From Thermus sp. 2.9 (GTDB lineage Bacteria > Deinococcota > Deinococci > Deinococcales > Thermaceae): a stretch of 32,065 nucleotides of DNA. The position numbers and the translations under genes are program-made. Location of the stretch: NCBI RefSeq assembly GCF_000794385.1, contig NZ_JTJB01000032.1, positions 1-32,065 of the forward strand. Reading direction: 5' to 3'. Shown here in pieces: positions 1 to 8,254 of this stretch. The notes under the pieces are model-generated. The model had not been told where the DNA came from, ran no database searches, and saw only the letters and a program-made list of their open reading frames with translations. The first letter of the stretch is position 1. Every line of letters begins with the position of its first letter.

Positions 1-2
1 TG

Positions 3-197
3 TTCCTTTGGGAAGTTGAGCGGTTGGGGGATCCGTTCAAGGGGTTTCTTTTGCAGCTCGGGGGCAAGCTGGGGCTGCCCAGCGAGAGGGATGGTCCGTA
101 CCTGCTCCTGAGGGGCCTGGTTCGCCTGCTCAACTATGAAGTCACCCAAGAACTCTTGAAGCAGGCTAAGGGAGGGCGAGGAAGGAGTTTTGGGTAA
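3..197 (+). CDS. C-terminal end of an unidentified protein (partial, cut by window edge)
   Basis: An open frame enters from the left edge and ends at TAA 195-197, giving 64 residues with no internal stop. The visible part is leucine-rich and helical-looking (PYLLLRGLVRLLNYEV, then QELLKQAKGG) and ends in a basic Gly/Arg tail. I do not recognise the family. It reads toward the binding-protein gene and ends 37 bases before that gene's ATG, so the two lie close together. The next gene also has its own -10 (TATACT, 207-212). Codon use and GC look slightly less extreme than in the genes downstream. Confidence 0.5.
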   Translation, partial: FLWEVERLGDPFKGFLLQLGGKLGLPSERDGPYLLLRGLVRLLNYEVTQELLKQAKGGRGRSFG

Positions 198-206
198 AGC
201 CCTGGG

Positions 207-223
207 TATACTGCTAGCGGAGG
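207..223 (+). promoter_or_regulatory. -10 hexamer and Shine-Dalgarno of the binding-protein gene
   Basis: TATACT at 207-212 is a good -10; no convincing -35 is seen. GGAGG at 219-223 lies 11 nt before the ATG at 235. Transcription would start close to the Shine-Dalgarno itself, giving a very short leader. The ATG at 228 is out of frame. Confidence 0.5.
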
Positions 224-234
224 TGCTATGGCGT

Positions 235-1485
235 ATGAAGAAAGCTTTGGTACTCGCGGCCCTTTTGGGGCTCGCCCTAGCCCAGCAGGCCAAACCCGAG
301 GACGTCATCAAGGAGCAGTGCGCCAAGGCCAAGGTGGTGGCCGAGCTATGGCACGGCTTTACCGGCGGGGCCCCGAAGCTGGCCTTGGAGAACCTGGTGG
401 TGGAGTTCAACAAGGCCCAGCAGGGCCGTTGCGTCCGCCCCGTGCCCCAAGGGGGGTACCGGGACCTCTCCACCAAGATCAAGGCCGCCTTCGCCGCCGG
501 GAAGGTGCCGGCCATGGCCCAGGCCTACGAGAACAACATCGCCCTCTACCTCGAGGCCAAGGCCCTCTTGCCCATTGAGTCCTTGGGGGTGAGGCTCCAG
601 GGGGTAAACCTCGCCTTCCTGAATGCGGTGCGCTTCGGGGGCGTGGTCTACGGGGTGCCCTTCAACAAGAGCATCCAGGTCCTCTACTACAACAAGGACC
701 TCCTGAAGAAGCACGGGGCCAAGGTGCCCACCACCCTCGAGGAGCTGGTGGCCCTGAGCAAAAGGCTTTCCCAAGCGGAAGGGGGCCCGGTCTTCTGGTT
801 CCAGCCCGACGCCTCCACCTTCGCCTACTTCTTCTTCAACCTGGGGGGCAGCTACCTGAAAAACGGCAAGCTCGTCTTGAACTCCAAGGAGGCGGTGGAG
901 GCCCTCACCCTCCTGCAAAACGGGGTGAAGGAGGGGTGGGCCAAGGCCATCACCTCCGGCTACATCAACCAGAACCTGGGCTCCGGGCCCTACGCCTTCA
1001 GCGTGGACACCTCCGCCGGCTACACCTACTACCGCCAGGGGGCCAAGTTTGACCTGGGGGTGGCCACCCTTCCCGGAAGCAAAGGGCAGGTGGGGTTTGG
1101 TTTGGTGCAGGGCACCAACCTGGTGGTCTTCCGCCAGGCTTCCAAGGAGGAGCAGGCGGTGGCCAAGGACTTCCTGCAGTTCGTCCTGAGCCCCCGGGCC
1201 CAGGCGGTCTTCGCCACGGCCACGGGGTACGTGCCCGTGACCGAGGCCGCCCTCAAGGACCCCGTTTACCAGGCGTACGTGGCGGAAAACCCCGACTACG
1301 CCACCATCGTCCGCCAAAGCCGCTACGCCAAGTTTGAGCCCGCCTTGGCGGAGTGGGAGCAGATCCGCTTTGACATCCTGGGCCAGGCCATCAAGGAGGC
1401 CATCCTGAACAAGGTGGACCCCAAGGCGGCCTTGGACAAGGCGCAAAAGCTCGCCGAAGACCTCCTTTCCGGCAAGACCCGCTAG
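235..1485 (+). CDS. ABC transporter extracellular solute-binding protein, family 1 (UgpB-like)
   Basis: A 416-residue periplasmic binding protein for a sugar or glycerol-phosphate-type ABC importer. Residues 1-16 form a signal peptide (MKKALVLAALLGLALA, cleavage expected after ALA). The mature protein follows the MalE/UgpB fold: an AELWHGFTGG first strand, a GGYRDLSTKIKAAFAAGKVPAM segment split by hydrophobics, and the hallmark VPFNKSIQVLYYNKDLLKK typical of UgpB-like proteins. I chose the ATG at 235 because the signal peptide starts exactly there and GGAGG lies at 219-223; the frame is open further upstream to a TTG at 190. No permease or ATPase gene is adjacent, so this is an orphan binding protein whose membrane partners must be elsewhere. 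A strong terminator follows. The ligand cannot be told from sequence; glycerol-3-phosphate or glycerophosphodiester, maltose-type sugars and others are possible. Confidence 0.85.
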   Translation: MKKALVLAALLGLALAQQAKPEDVIKEQCAKAKVVAELWHGFTGGAPKLALENLVVEFNKAQQGRCVRPVPQGGYRDLSTKIKAAFAAGKVPAMAQAYENNIALYLEAKALLPIESLGVRLQGVNLAFLNAVRFGGVVYGVPFNKSIQVLYYNKDLLKKHGAKVPTTLEELVALSKRLSQAEGGPVFWFQPDASTFAYFFFNLGGSYLKNGKLVLNSKEAVEALTLLQNGVKEGWAKAITSGYINQNLGSGPYAFSVDTSAGYTYYRQGAKFDLGVATLPGSKGQVGFGLVQGTNLVVFRQASKEEQAVAKDFLQFVLSPRAQAVFATATGYVPVTEAALKDPVYQAYVAENPDYATIVRQSRYAKFEPALAEWEQIRFDILGQAIKEAILNKVDPKAALDKAQKLAEDLLSGKTR

Positions 1486-1501
1486 GCCAAGGGCGCTTGG
1501 G

Positions 1502-1530
1502 CCGCCCGCCCAGAGGGGCGGGCGGTTTGT
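1502..1530 (+). terminator. Rho-independent terminator
   Basis: A perfect 10-bp GC stem (CCGCCCGCCC at 1502-1511, GGGCGGGCGG at 1516-1525) with an AGAG loop is followed by TTTGT. It lies 16 nt after the stop of the binding-protein gene and isolates it from the oxidoreductase gene downstream. Confidence 0.85.
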
Positions 1531-1591
1531 ACCACCCCGGGAGTCCCTTAGGCGAGAGCAAATGTGCGAAGGGTACCGGAGAAGAAGGGTT

Positions 1592-1597
1592 TAGACT
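1592..1597 (+). promoter_or_regulatory. -10 hexamer, leaderless start of aldehyde oxidoreductase gene
   Basis: TAGACT followed by exactly 6 nt (GAAGGC) and ATG 1604. The spacing puts the transcript start at or next to the ATG. AAGG in the gap could also act as a weak Shine-Dalgarno. No clear -35. Confidence 0.5.
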
Positions 1598-1603
1598 GAA
1601 GGC

Positions 1604-3466
1604 ATGCCCAAGGGATACCACGACCGCGTGGCCTTCGTGGACCTCTCCACGGGGCGGATCTGGTACGAAGGCTATGGCGAGGCCTTTTGGCGCCGCTACC
1701 TGGGGGGAAGGGCCCTTGCCGCTTACCTCCTCCTCAAGTACGTGCCCAAGGGAGCAGACCCCCTGGGCCCGGAGAACGCCCTCATCTTCGCCCCCGGGGT
1801 TCTCACCGGCACCCCCATCTCCGGCTCGGGGCGCAACACCGTGGCCGCCAAAAGTCCTTTGACCGGGGGGTACGGGGACGCCGAGGGCGGGGGCTTCTTT
1901 GGGGCCGAGCTGAAGAACGCCGGCCTGGACGCCCTGGTGGTCCTGGGCCGGGCGGAAACCCCCGTCTACCTCCACGTGGAGGGGGGGGAGGTGGCCGTCC
2001 ACCCCGCTTCCCACCTCTGGGGCAAGGACCCCTTGGAGGTGGAGGCCCTGATCAAGGAGGTCCACGGGGGGAACACCCGCATCGCCCAGATCGGCCTGGC
2101 GGGAGAGAACGGGGTCCTCACCGCCAACGTCATCCACGACCTGGCCCACTTCGCCGGGCGGGGGGGCTTGGGGGCGGTGATGGGGGCTAAGCGCCTGAAG
2201 GCGGTCTCCGCCCGGGCCCGGAAGGAAACCCTTCCCGCCTACCACGACCCCGCCCTCCTCAAGGAGCTCGCCCGGCGCATGGCCAAAGAGCGCATGGAGC
2301 GGGCGGTGGGCCTCGTCACCATGGGCACCGTGGGCACGGTGAAGCCCTTTAACCTGCGGGGGGTCCTCCCGAGCCACAACTTCCTGGATGGCTTCCTCGA
2401 GGGCGCCGAGGCCCTGGACGGCACCAGCCTGGACGCTTTGGGCATCCGCATCGGGCGGGACACCTGCTACGCCTGCGCCATCCGCTGCAAGCAGGTGGTG
2501 AAGATTGAGGGCACGGGCAAGTACGACGTGCGCCCGGAGTACGGGGGGCCGGAGTACGAGGGCCTGGGGGCCTTGGGCTCCACCTGCGGGGTCACCGATC
2601 CCTACGCCGTGACCAAGGCCAACACCCTCTGCAACCAGTACGGCCTGGACGTGATCGGGGTGGGGGTGACCATCGCCTGCGCCATGGAGGCGGTGGAGAA
2701 GGGCTACCTGGACGACGAGGGCCTGGGCCTGTGCTTCGGCAACGGGGATGCCCTCATCGCCGCCATAGAGAAGCTGGCCCGCAAGGAAGGGCGGCTTGGG
2801 GCGCTTCTGGCCCAGGGGGCGAAGCGCCTGGCGGAGGCCATCGGCCATCCCGAGCTCGCTATGCACGTGAAGGGGCAGGAGGTGCCCATGCACGACCCCC
2901 GGTACAAGCGGGCCCTGGGGGTGGGCTACGCCGTGAGCCCCACGGGGGCCGACCACAACCACAACCTCCACGACACCGCCTTCGCCAAGGAGGGGAGGGC
3001 CTTGAAGGAGCTTCGCTTCTACGGGGAGGACTTCCCGCCCCTTCCCGTGGAGGACCTTTCCGAGACCAAGATCCGCATGCTTTGGACCAAGACCCGGGAG
3101 CGGGGCTTTGTGAACAGCCTGGTGCTCTGCGACTTCGTCCCCTGGACCCCCGAGGAGTGGCGGGAGGCGGTCTACGCCGCCACGGGCTGGCGCCTCACCC
3201 CGGAGGAGATGCTGGAGGTGGGGGAGCGCACCCTGCACCTCACCCGGCTCTTCAACCTGCGGGAGGGGATCGGAGAGGAGGAGGACCGGCTTCCTGAGCG
3301 CTTCTTCCAGCCCTTCCGCAAGGGGAACCCTGAGGCCCGCCTGGACCCCGTGGCCTTCCGGGAAGGGGTCTTGGCCTACCGCCGGCTCGCCGGCTGGGAA
3401 GGGGGAGTGGACCCCAGGCGGCTTGTCGCCTTGGGGCTAGAGGAGTTCCAAAACGCCCTGGCGTAG
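1604..3466 (+). CDS. aor: Aldehyde:ferredoxin oxidoreductase (tungstopterin AOR family)
   Basis: A 620-residue cytoplasmic enzyme of the AOR family, which oxidises aldehydes to carboxylates with ferredoxin as acceptor, using a bis-pyranopterin tungsten (or molybdenum) centre and one [4Fe-4S] cluster. The N-terminal AOR domain (about 1-210) carries VDLSTGRI, YLGGRAL and SGSGRNTVAAKSPLTGGYGD. The cluster motif CYACAIRC places Cys at 288, 291 and 295, the same positions as in Pyrococcus furiosus AOR, and the fourth ligand is Cys509 in LVLCDF. A DxxGLD-like pterin-binding stretch is seen as NQYGLD. Length is normal for the family. No MoaD-like or ferredoxin gene is adjacent. Its last 30 bases overlap the end of the convergent DUF58 gene. 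The aldehyde substrate is not deducible; formaldehyde- or glyceraldehyde-phosphate-type relatives share the fold. Confidence 0.93.
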   Translation: MPKGYHDRVAFVDLSTGRIWYEGYGEAFWRRYLGGRALAAYLLLKYVPKGADPLGPENALIFAPGVLTGTPISGSGRNTVAAKSPLTGGYGDAEGGGFFGAELKNAGLDALVVLGRAETPVYLHVEGGEVAVHPASHLWGKDPLEVEALIKEVHGGNTRIAQIGLAGENGVLTANVIHDLAHFAGRGGLGAVMGAKRLKAVSARARKETLPAYHDPALLKELARRMAKERMERAVGLVTMGTVGTVKPFNLRGVLPSHNFLDGFLEGAEALDGTSLDALGIRIGRDTCYACAIRCKQVVKIEGTGKYDVRPEYGGPEYEGLGALGSTCGVTDPYAVTKANTLCNQYGLDVIGVGVTIACAMEAVEKGYLDDEGLGLCFGNGDALIAAIEKLARKEGRLGALLAQGAKRLAEAIGHPELAMHVKGQEVPMHDPRYKRALGVGYAVSPTGADHNHNLHDTAFAKEGRALKELRFYGEDFPPLPVEDLSETKIRMLWTKTRERGFVNSLVLCDFVPWTPEEWREAVYAATGWRLTPEEMLEVGERTLHLTRLFNLREGIGEEEDRLPERFFQPFRKGNPEARLDPVAFREGVLAYRRLAGWEGGVDPRRLVALGLEEFQNALA

Positions 3467-4111
3467 GAGGGCGGGGAGGGGGGGCTCGCCCACCTTGAGG
3501 AGGGCGTACCGCCCCCGGAGGAGGGCGAGGAGGCGGAGGGCCTTGAGGTGGGCGGCCAGGGCCTTCCGGTAGCCCTCCACCTCCTCCTTTCCCACGGGGA
3601 GGGTTTCCCCCGTTTCCACGTCCTTTAGGAGGGCTTCCCCGAAGGGCGGGGCGAGTTCCAAGGGCGAGAGGATCTGCACCAGGACCAGCCGCCGGGGGAG
3701 GAGCCGGGCCCACGGCAGGGGGTCCAGGCCGTCGGTGAGGAGGACCAGGGTCCCCCGCCCCGCCCCCCAGGCCCCGGGCCTGCCCCGCAGGAGGCGGGCC
3801 GAGGGGTCCTCCTGCCGGGCGATCTTCAGGAGGAGGGCGGCCACCGCCTCGGCGTAGGCCAGCTTCCCGTGGAGGCGCATGCTTTCGCTCTCGTCCAAGA
3901 AGAGGCGGAAGCGGGCCCTTTGCGGGGCGGTCTCCAGACGGGTGTAGAGCCTTCCCGTCTTGGCGTAGGCCCGCCAGTGGACCCGGCGCACCTCGTCCCC
4001 GGGGGCGTAGGGGCGGAGCTCGAGGAACTCTCCCCCTAGGCCCTTCTGCCGAGCCAGGCGCTCCCCGGGGTAAGGGAGGTGGGGCTTGGTGGCGAGGCGG
4101 TGGCGGATCAT
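3437..4111 (-). CDS. DUF58 family protein with von Willebrand-like fold
   Basis: A 224-residue protein with the DUF58 signature ELRPYAPGDEVRRVHWRAYA (residues 31-50), followed by a von Willebrand A-like segment with an intact metal-site motif D73-E-S-E-S77 (FLDESESM) and a later Asp in VLLTDGLDPL. Related proteins are about 290 residues or longer and usually sit next to MoxR-type AAA ATPases. This copy is short at the C-terminal side and has no MoxR neighbour. Its ATG overlaps the nrdJ stop (ATGA, 4108-4111), so translation is probably coupled to the reductase. No signal peptide or membrane segment is seen. Function is unknown; scaffolding or chaperone-like assembly roles have been proposed for MoxR/DUF58 pairs. 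The last 30 bases overlap the convergent aor gene. Confidence 0.75.
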   Translation of the reverse strand: MIRHRLATKPHLPYPGERLARQKGLGGEFLELRPYAPGDEVRRVHWRAYAKTGRLYTRLETAPQRARFRLFLDESESMRLHGKLAYAEAVAALLLKIARQEDPSARLLRGRPGAWGAGRGTLVLLTDGLDPLPWARLLPRRLVLVQILSPLELAPPFGEALLKDVETGETLPVGKEEVEGYRKALAAHLKALRLLALLRGRYALLKVGEPPLPALLRQGVLELL

Positions 4112-5868
4112 GCCGTCTGGCAGAAGGTGCAGACCCCCACGGGGGGGAGGGGCTCAATCACCTCCTCCCGGCTCCCCTCGCGGAAGACGGTGATCCCCTT
4201 GCACCCCTCCTTCCAAGCGGTGAGGAAGAGCCTTTCCACCACCTCCTTGGGGGTTTCCTTGGGTAGGTTCACCGTGGAGGAGATGCTTTGGTCCACGTGG
4301 CGCTGCAAGGCGGCCTGGAGGCGCACCCGCTGGAAGGGGTCCACGGTGTGCGCCGTGGGCCAGTCGGGGGCACCGCCTTTCGTGGCCCCCCGGTAGCGCC
4401 GAAGGAGGGGGTGTTCCGCCAGGAAGACCGCTCCCCCGGCGTGGCGGAGGTAGGTGAGGGCGAAGATGGGCTCAATGCCCCCCGTCACCCCAGCCAGGAT
4501 GGAGATGGAGCCCGTGGGGGCGATGGAGAGGAGGGCGGCGTTCCTTAGGCCCTTTTCCACTTCAAGGATTAAGCCCTCGGGGAGGGCCTGGATGAAGGGG
4601 CTTTTGAGGTGCTCCCTGGGGTCAAAGGCGGGAAAGGGGCCTTTCTCCTGCGCCAGGCGGGCGCTTTCCCGGTAGGCCGCCTCCTTGATGCGGCGCATGA
4701 CCTCCTCGGCGAGGCGGAGGGCTTCCTCCGTGCCGTAAGGGAGGCCCAGCATGGCCAGCATGTCCGCCAGGCCCATGACCCCAAGCCCGATGCGGCGGCT
4801 CCTTAGGGAGGCCTCCCGCTGGGCCTGCACGGGGTGGCGGTTCTTGCCCAGGTCCACCACCGCATCCAGAAAGCGCACCGCAAGCCGGGTGGCCTCTTCC
4901 AAGGCGGGGTAGTCCAGGTGGGCCTTGGGGGTGAAGGGGGCTTTCACGAAGGCGGCCAGGTTGAGGCTCCCTAGGTTGCAGGCCCCGTAGGGCTCCATGG
5001 GCACCTCCCCGCAGACGTTCACCCCCTTTACCTCCATCCCCCCATACTGGGCCGTGGCCCAGGTGCGCACCCGGTCCCAGAAGAGGAGGCCGGGCTCGGC
5101 GCTATTCCAGGCGGCCTCCACCAGGGCCTCCCAAGCCTCCTTGGCCCGGATGGTTGCCGTGATGTGTTCCCTTGGGCTTGTGAAGGAAAGCTGCCAGGGC
5201 TCGTCCGCCAGGGCCGCTTCCAAGAAGGCGTCCGTGGCCCTTAGGGAGAGGTTGGCGTGGCGGATTTTGGTGCGCTCGGGGTCGGTTTTGGCCTTTAGGA
5301 AGTCCAAAAGCTCGGGGTGGGTGTCGGAGAAGGTGAGCATGAGGGCCCCCCGCCTTCCCCCGCTCGCCCCCATGACCCCCGCCAGGGTGGAGAAGAGCTC
5401 CATGAAGCTCACCGCCCCGGAGCTCTCCACCCCGGCGTTCCCCACCTTGGCCCCCTTGGGGCGGAGGACGTCGGCGTTGGTGCCCACCCCGCCCCCGTAG
5501 GCGAAGGTGCGCATGGCCTCGTCCAGGAAGCGGGCGATGCCCCGCACGGAGTCTTCCCGGATGGGGAGGAAGTAGCAGTTGAAGAGGGTGCTCTTGCGCC
5601 AGTTGCCGAGGCCGAAGAGGATTCTGCCCCCGGGGACGAAGCGGAAGTCCTGGAAGAGCCCGAGGTAGGCCCCTTCCATCCCCCGGTCCACCCGGGCGGC
5701 GTGGCGGGCTAGGCGGCGCCAGAGCTCCGGGGGGGTGGCCTCCAGGGGCCTTCCTTCCCGATCCCTCAGGGCGTAGCGCCTGAGGAAGACGCTTGCCCGG
5801 AGGTCGTCCCCCCCGAAGAAGTCCAGGGCGAGCCGGTACGCTTCCTCCTCCCGGTAGGGCGTGGGCAC
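4108..5868 (-). CDS. nrdJ: Adenosylcobalamin-dependent (class II) ribonucleoside reductase
   Basis: A 586-residue class II ribonucleotide reductase, reducing ribonucleotides to deoxyribonucleotides with a cobalamin-generated thiyl radical, independent of oxygen. All active-site elements are visible: the first redox cysteine Cys98 (FNCYF), the N284-x-C286-x-E288 triad (Cys286 is the expected thiyl site), the second redox cysteine Cys297 (ACNLGSLNL), the phosphate loop PTGSIS (451-456), and a C-terminal Cys580-x2-Cys583 pair for re-reduction. The catalytic barrel starts almost at the N-terminus, so the roughly 100-residue ATP-cone of allosterically inhibited reductases is absent. The start is GTG 5868, preceded by TAAACT-N6. 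It follows glpX by 9 nt and overlaps the DUF58 gene by 4. No intein is present. Substrate level (di- or triphosphate) is not proven by sequence, though this branch is usually diphosphate-type. Confidence 0.95.
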   Translation of the reverse strand: MPTPYREEEAYRLALDFFGGDDLRASVFLRRYALRDREGRPLEATPPELWRRLARHAARVDRGMEGAYLGLFQDFRFVPGGRILFGLGNWRKSTLFNCYFLPIREDSVRGIARFLDEAMRTFAYGGGVGTNADVLRPKGAKVGNAGVESSGAVSFMELFSTLAGVMGASGGRRGALMLTFSDTHPELLDFLKAKTDPERTKIRHANLSLRATDAFLEAALADEPWQLSFTSPREHITATIRAKEAWEALVEAAWNSAEPGLLFWDRVRTWATAQYGGMEVKGVNVCGEVPMEPYGACNLGSLNLAAFVKAPFTPKAHLDYPALEEATRLAVRFLDAVVDLGKNRHPVQAQREASLRSRRIGLGVMGLADMLAMLGLPYGTEEALRLAEEVMRRIKEAAYRESARLAQEKGPFPAFDPREHLKSPFIQALPEGLILEVEKGLRNAALLSIAPTGSISILAGVTGGIEPIFALTYLRHAGGAVFLAEHPLLRRYRGATKGGAPDWPTAHTVDPFQRVRLQAALQRHVDQSISSTVNLPKETPKEVVERLFLTAWKEGCKGITVFREGSREEVIEPLPPVGVCTFCQTA

Positions 5869-5874
5869 GCCTTC

Positions 5875-5880
5875 AGTTTA
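5875..5880 (-). promoter_or_regulatory. -10 hexamer of nrdJ made from the glpX stop codon
   Basis: On the minus strand TAAACT is followed by 6 nt (GAAGGC) and the nrdJ GTG. Its first three bases are the TAA stop of glpX. The gap sequence is the same as in front of the aor gene. No recognisable -35. Confidence 0.45.
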
Positions 5881-6846
5881 GACCCGGATGGTCACCCGGG
5901 CCCCGGTTTCAAAGAGGTGGATGGAGTCAATAAAGCGCACCACCCGGGTGGCGTGGCCCATGACGATGGAGTGGGTTCTGGCCCCCCCGCCGAAGAAGCG
6001 CACCCCCTCCAGGATGTCCCCGTCGGTGATGCCCGTGGCGGCGAAGACGATCTCCTTGCCGGGGGCCAGGTCCTCCGTGCGGTAGACCCGGTGCTCGTCC
6101 CCGCCCATGGCCCTAAGCCGCGCCCGCTCCTCCTCGTTTTGCGGCACGAAGCGGGCCTGGATCTCCCCGCCCAGGCACTTCAAGGCGGCGGCGGCCAAAA
6201 CCCCTTCCGGGGCCCCGCCGATGCCCATGACCGCATGGACCCCCGTGCCCCTTATGGCGGCGGCTAGGGCGGCGATCACGTCCCCATCGGAGATGAGCTT
6301 GACCCGGGCCCCCGCTTCCCGGATCTCCCGGATGAGCCGTTCGTGCCGGGGACGGTCCAGGACCACGATGACCAGGTCCTCCACCGAGCGCTGCAGGGCC
6401 AGGGCCAAGGCCTTGAGGTTGGCGGAAACCGGCCAGGTGAGGTCCACGAGCCCGGCGGCGGGCGGGGGGACGATGAGCTTTTCCATGTACATGTCCGGGG
6501 CGTGGAAGAGCCCACCCTTTTCGCTTAGGGCGATCACGGTCACGGCGTTGGGCAGGCCCTTGGCGGCGGTGGTGGTGCCCTCCACCGGGTCCACGGCGAT
6601 GTCCACCTCGAGGCCCCCCTGGCCCAGGACCTCCCCGATGTAGAGCATGGGGGCCTCGTCCATCTCCCCCTCGCCGATGACCACGGTACCCCGGATGGGG
6701 AGCTCGTTGAGGACCCGGCGCATGGCCTCGGTGCCCGCCTCGTCCACCGCCTCCTTGTCGCCCTTGCCGGCGTAGCGGCTCGCCGCCAAGGCGGCCTGCT
6801 CCGTCACCCGCACCACTTCCAGGACGAGCCTGCGCTCAATTTCCAT
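5878..6846 (-). CDS. glpX: Fructose-1,6-bisphosphatase, class II (GlpX type)
   Basis: A 322-residue class II fructose-1,6-bisphosphatase, hydrolysing fructose 1,6-bisphosphate to fructose 6-phosphate in gluconeogenesis. It has the full GlpX pattern: [11 protein letters not shown] (58-68), the metal-binding DPVEGTT (86-92) within [29 protein letters not shown] and GITDGDIL. Length matches the family. The start is ATG 6846, preceded by TATGAT and 6 nt, so a leaderless transcript is likely. It lies 18 nt after hisIE and 9 nt before nrdJ in a same-strand run. Some relatives also accept sedoheptulose 1,7-bisphosphate; that cannot be decided here. Confidence 0.95.
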   Translation of the reverse strand: MEIERRLVLEVVRVTEQAALAASRYAGKGDKEAVDEAGTEAMRRVLNELPIRGTVVIGEGEMDEAPMLYIGEVLGQGGLEVDIAVDPVEGTTTAAKGLPNAVTVIALSEKGGLFHAPDMYMEKLIVPPPAAGLVDLTWPVSANLKALALALQRSVEDLVIVVLDRPRHERLIREIREAGARVKLISDGDVIAALAAAIRGTGVHAVMGIGGAPEGVLAAAALKCLGGEIQARFVPQNEEERARLRAMGGDEHRVYRTEDLAPGKEIVFAATGITDGDILEGVRFFGGGARTHSIVMGHATRVVRFIDSIHLFETGARVTIRV

Positions 6847-6852
6847 GGTTCC

Positions 6853-6858
6853 ATCATA
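6853..6858 (-). promoter_or_regulatory. -10 hexamer, leaderless start of glpX
   Basis: TATGAT on the minus strand, then 6 nt (GGAACC) and ATG 6846. No Shine-Dalgarno and no clear -35. Confidence 0.55.
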
Positions 6859-6864
6859 AGGGGT

Positions 6865-7491
6865 CTAGCCTTGGGGCCGGCGCCGGGCCCAGAGGGTTTC
6901 TGCCAGCTCCTCCAGGCCCACCCCCTCCTCCGCCAGGGTGAGGAGGAGGTGGAAGAGGAGGTCGGCGGCCTCGTGGCGAAGCTCCCCCTTATCGTGGTTC
7001 TTGGCGGCCAGGATCACCTCCCCCGCCTCCTCCGCCACCTTCTTGAGGATGCGGTCCAGGCCTTCCCGGTGGAGTCTCGCCACATAGCTCCCTTCGGGAA
7101 GGGTCCTGAGCCTTTCCGCTATGGTGGCGTAGACCCTTTCCAGGACCTCCCCGATACCGGGGGCGGTGGCTCCCGGGAGGAGGGGGCGGTGGAAGCAACT
7201 CCTTTCCCCGGTGTGGCAGGCGGGGCCATGGGGGAGGACCTTGTAGACCACGGCGTCCCCGTCGCAGTCCAAGAGGACCTCCACCACCTCCTGGTAGTGC
7301 CCCGAGGTCTCCCCCTTGCGCCAAAGGGCCTGGCGGCTTCGGCTATAAAAAGTGCTCCGCCTCGTCCTCAGGGTTTCCTCCAGGGCCTCCCGGTTGGCGT
7401 AGGCCAGGGTGAGGACCTCCCCCGTGCGGGCGTCCTGCACCACCACCGGGACGAGGCCCCGCTCGTCAAAGCGCACGGCCGCTAGGTCCAT
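6865..7491 (-). CDS. hisIE: Bifunctional phosphoribosyl-AMP cyclohydrolase / phosphoribosyl-ATP pyrophosphatase
   Basis: A 208-residue fusion catalysing the second and third steps of histidine biosynthesis. The N-terminal HisI domain (about 1-105) has [16 protein letters not shown], the metal-binding LDCDGDA (Cys76, Asp77, Asp79), and [12 protein letters not shown] with Cys92 and Cys99 as expected zinc ligands. The C-terminal HisE domain (about 112-205) has the MazG-like [12 protein letters not shown] metal-binding helix and [11 protein letters not shown]. It starts with ATG 7491, four bases after hisF, and may have its own promoter (TAGACT at 7498-7503). The fusion is common in bacteria; both halves look intact. 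Confidence 0.95.
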   Translation of the reverse strand: MDLAAVRFDERGLVPVVVQDARTGEVLTLAYANREALEETLRTRRSTFYSRSRQALWRKGETSGHYQEVVEVLLDCDGDAVVYKVLPHGPACHTGERSCFHRPLLPGATAPGIGEVLERVYATIAERLRTLPEGSYVARLHREGLDRILKKVAEEAGEVILAAKNHDKGELRHEAADLLFHLLLTLAEEGVGLEELAETLWARRRPQG

Positions 7492-7495
7492 GCCC

Positions 7496-8254
7496 CTAGT
7501 CTAGCCGCACCCTCACGCCCCTTTCCGCCAGGAAGCGCTTGAGGTCTGGGACCCGGATCTCGCCGAAGTGGAAGATGCTGGCGGCCAAGGCGGCCTCGGC
7601 CCCCGCCTGGAAGGCCTCGAGGAAGTGCTCCTCCCTCCCTGCCCCCCCACTGGCGATCACGGGGACGTTCACCGCCTCTGCCACCATCCGGGTGAGGGCT
7701 AGGTCGTAGCCCTCCTTGGTCCCGTCCCGGTCCATGCTGGTGAGGAGGATTTCCCCGGCCCCGAGCTCCGCCCCCCTGACCGCCCACTCCACCGCGTGGA
7801 GGCCCGTGGGCACCCTTCCCCCCGCCACGTGGACCTCGGGGAAGCCTTCCCGCCACTTGGCGTCAATGGCCAGGACCACCGCCTGGGCGCCGAAGTGGTC
7901 GGCGAGCTCCTGGATGAGCTCGGGCCGCTTCACCGCGGCGGAGTTCACGCTCACCTTGTCCGCCCCCGCCAGGAGGAGCCTCCGGGCGTCCTCCAGGGAG
8001 CGCACCCCCCCGCCCACGGTGAGGGGGATGAAGACCCTTTCCGCCACCTGGGCCACCACCTCCAGGAGGATGGCCCGCTCCTCGTGGGTGGCGGAGATGT
8101 CCAGGAAGACGAGCTCGTCCGCCCCCGCCTGATCGTAGGCCTGGGCCGCCTCCAGGGGGTCCCCGGCGTCCCTTAGGTTCACGAAGTTCACCCCCTTGAC
8201 CACGCGGCCGGCGTGCACGTCCAGGCAGGGAACGATGCGCTTGGCGAGGCTCAT
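7496..8254 (-). CDS. hisF: Imidazole glycerol phosphate synthase cyclase subunit
   Basis: A 252-residue (beta/alpha)8 barrel that, with the HisH glutaminase, converts PRFAR and ammonia to imidazole glycerol phosphate and AICAR. The catalytic aspartates are present as Asp12 ([13 protein letters not shown]) and Asp131 (LAIDAKW). The phosphate-binding motifs are intact ([41 protein letters not shown]). I chose ATG 8254 because the HisF N-terminus begins there; the longer open frame upstream is the uma2-like gene read out of frame. The ATG overlaps the uma2 stop (ATGA), and TACGAT-N7 lies before it. hisH is not in this window. Confidence 0.96.
   Translation of the reverse strand: MSLAKRIVPCLDVHAGRVVKGVNFVNLRDAGDPLEAAQAYDQAGADELVFLDISATHEERAILLEVVAQVAERVFIPLTVGGGVRSLEDARRLLLAGADKVSVNSAAVKRPELIQELADHFGAQAVVLAIDAKWREGFPEVHVAGGRVPTGLHAVEWAVRGAELGAGEILLTSMDRDGTKEGYDLALTRMVAEAVNVPVIASGGAGREEHFLEAFQAGAEAALAASIFHFGEIRVPDLKRFLAERGVRVRLD
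7498..7503 (-). promoter_or_regulatory. Possible -10 hexamer of hisIE overlapping the hisF stop
   Basis: TAGACT-N6-ATG on the minus strand. The last T of the hexamer is the first base of the hisF TAG stop. Same hexamer and spacing as in front of the aor gene. Confidence 0.4.

Noticed and set aside
1391..3238. A 615-codon open frame antisense to the aor gene, and many similar long antisense frames across the window
   Set aside because: They arise from the extreme third-position GC, which removes stops from the complementary frames. Their products are Gly/Pro/His/Arg-rich without domains.
1604..3466. Horizontal transfer of the aor gene from archaea
   Set aside because: The cysteine spacing matches archaeal enzymes, but the whole family shares it and codon use is like the neighbours, so sequence alone gives no support.
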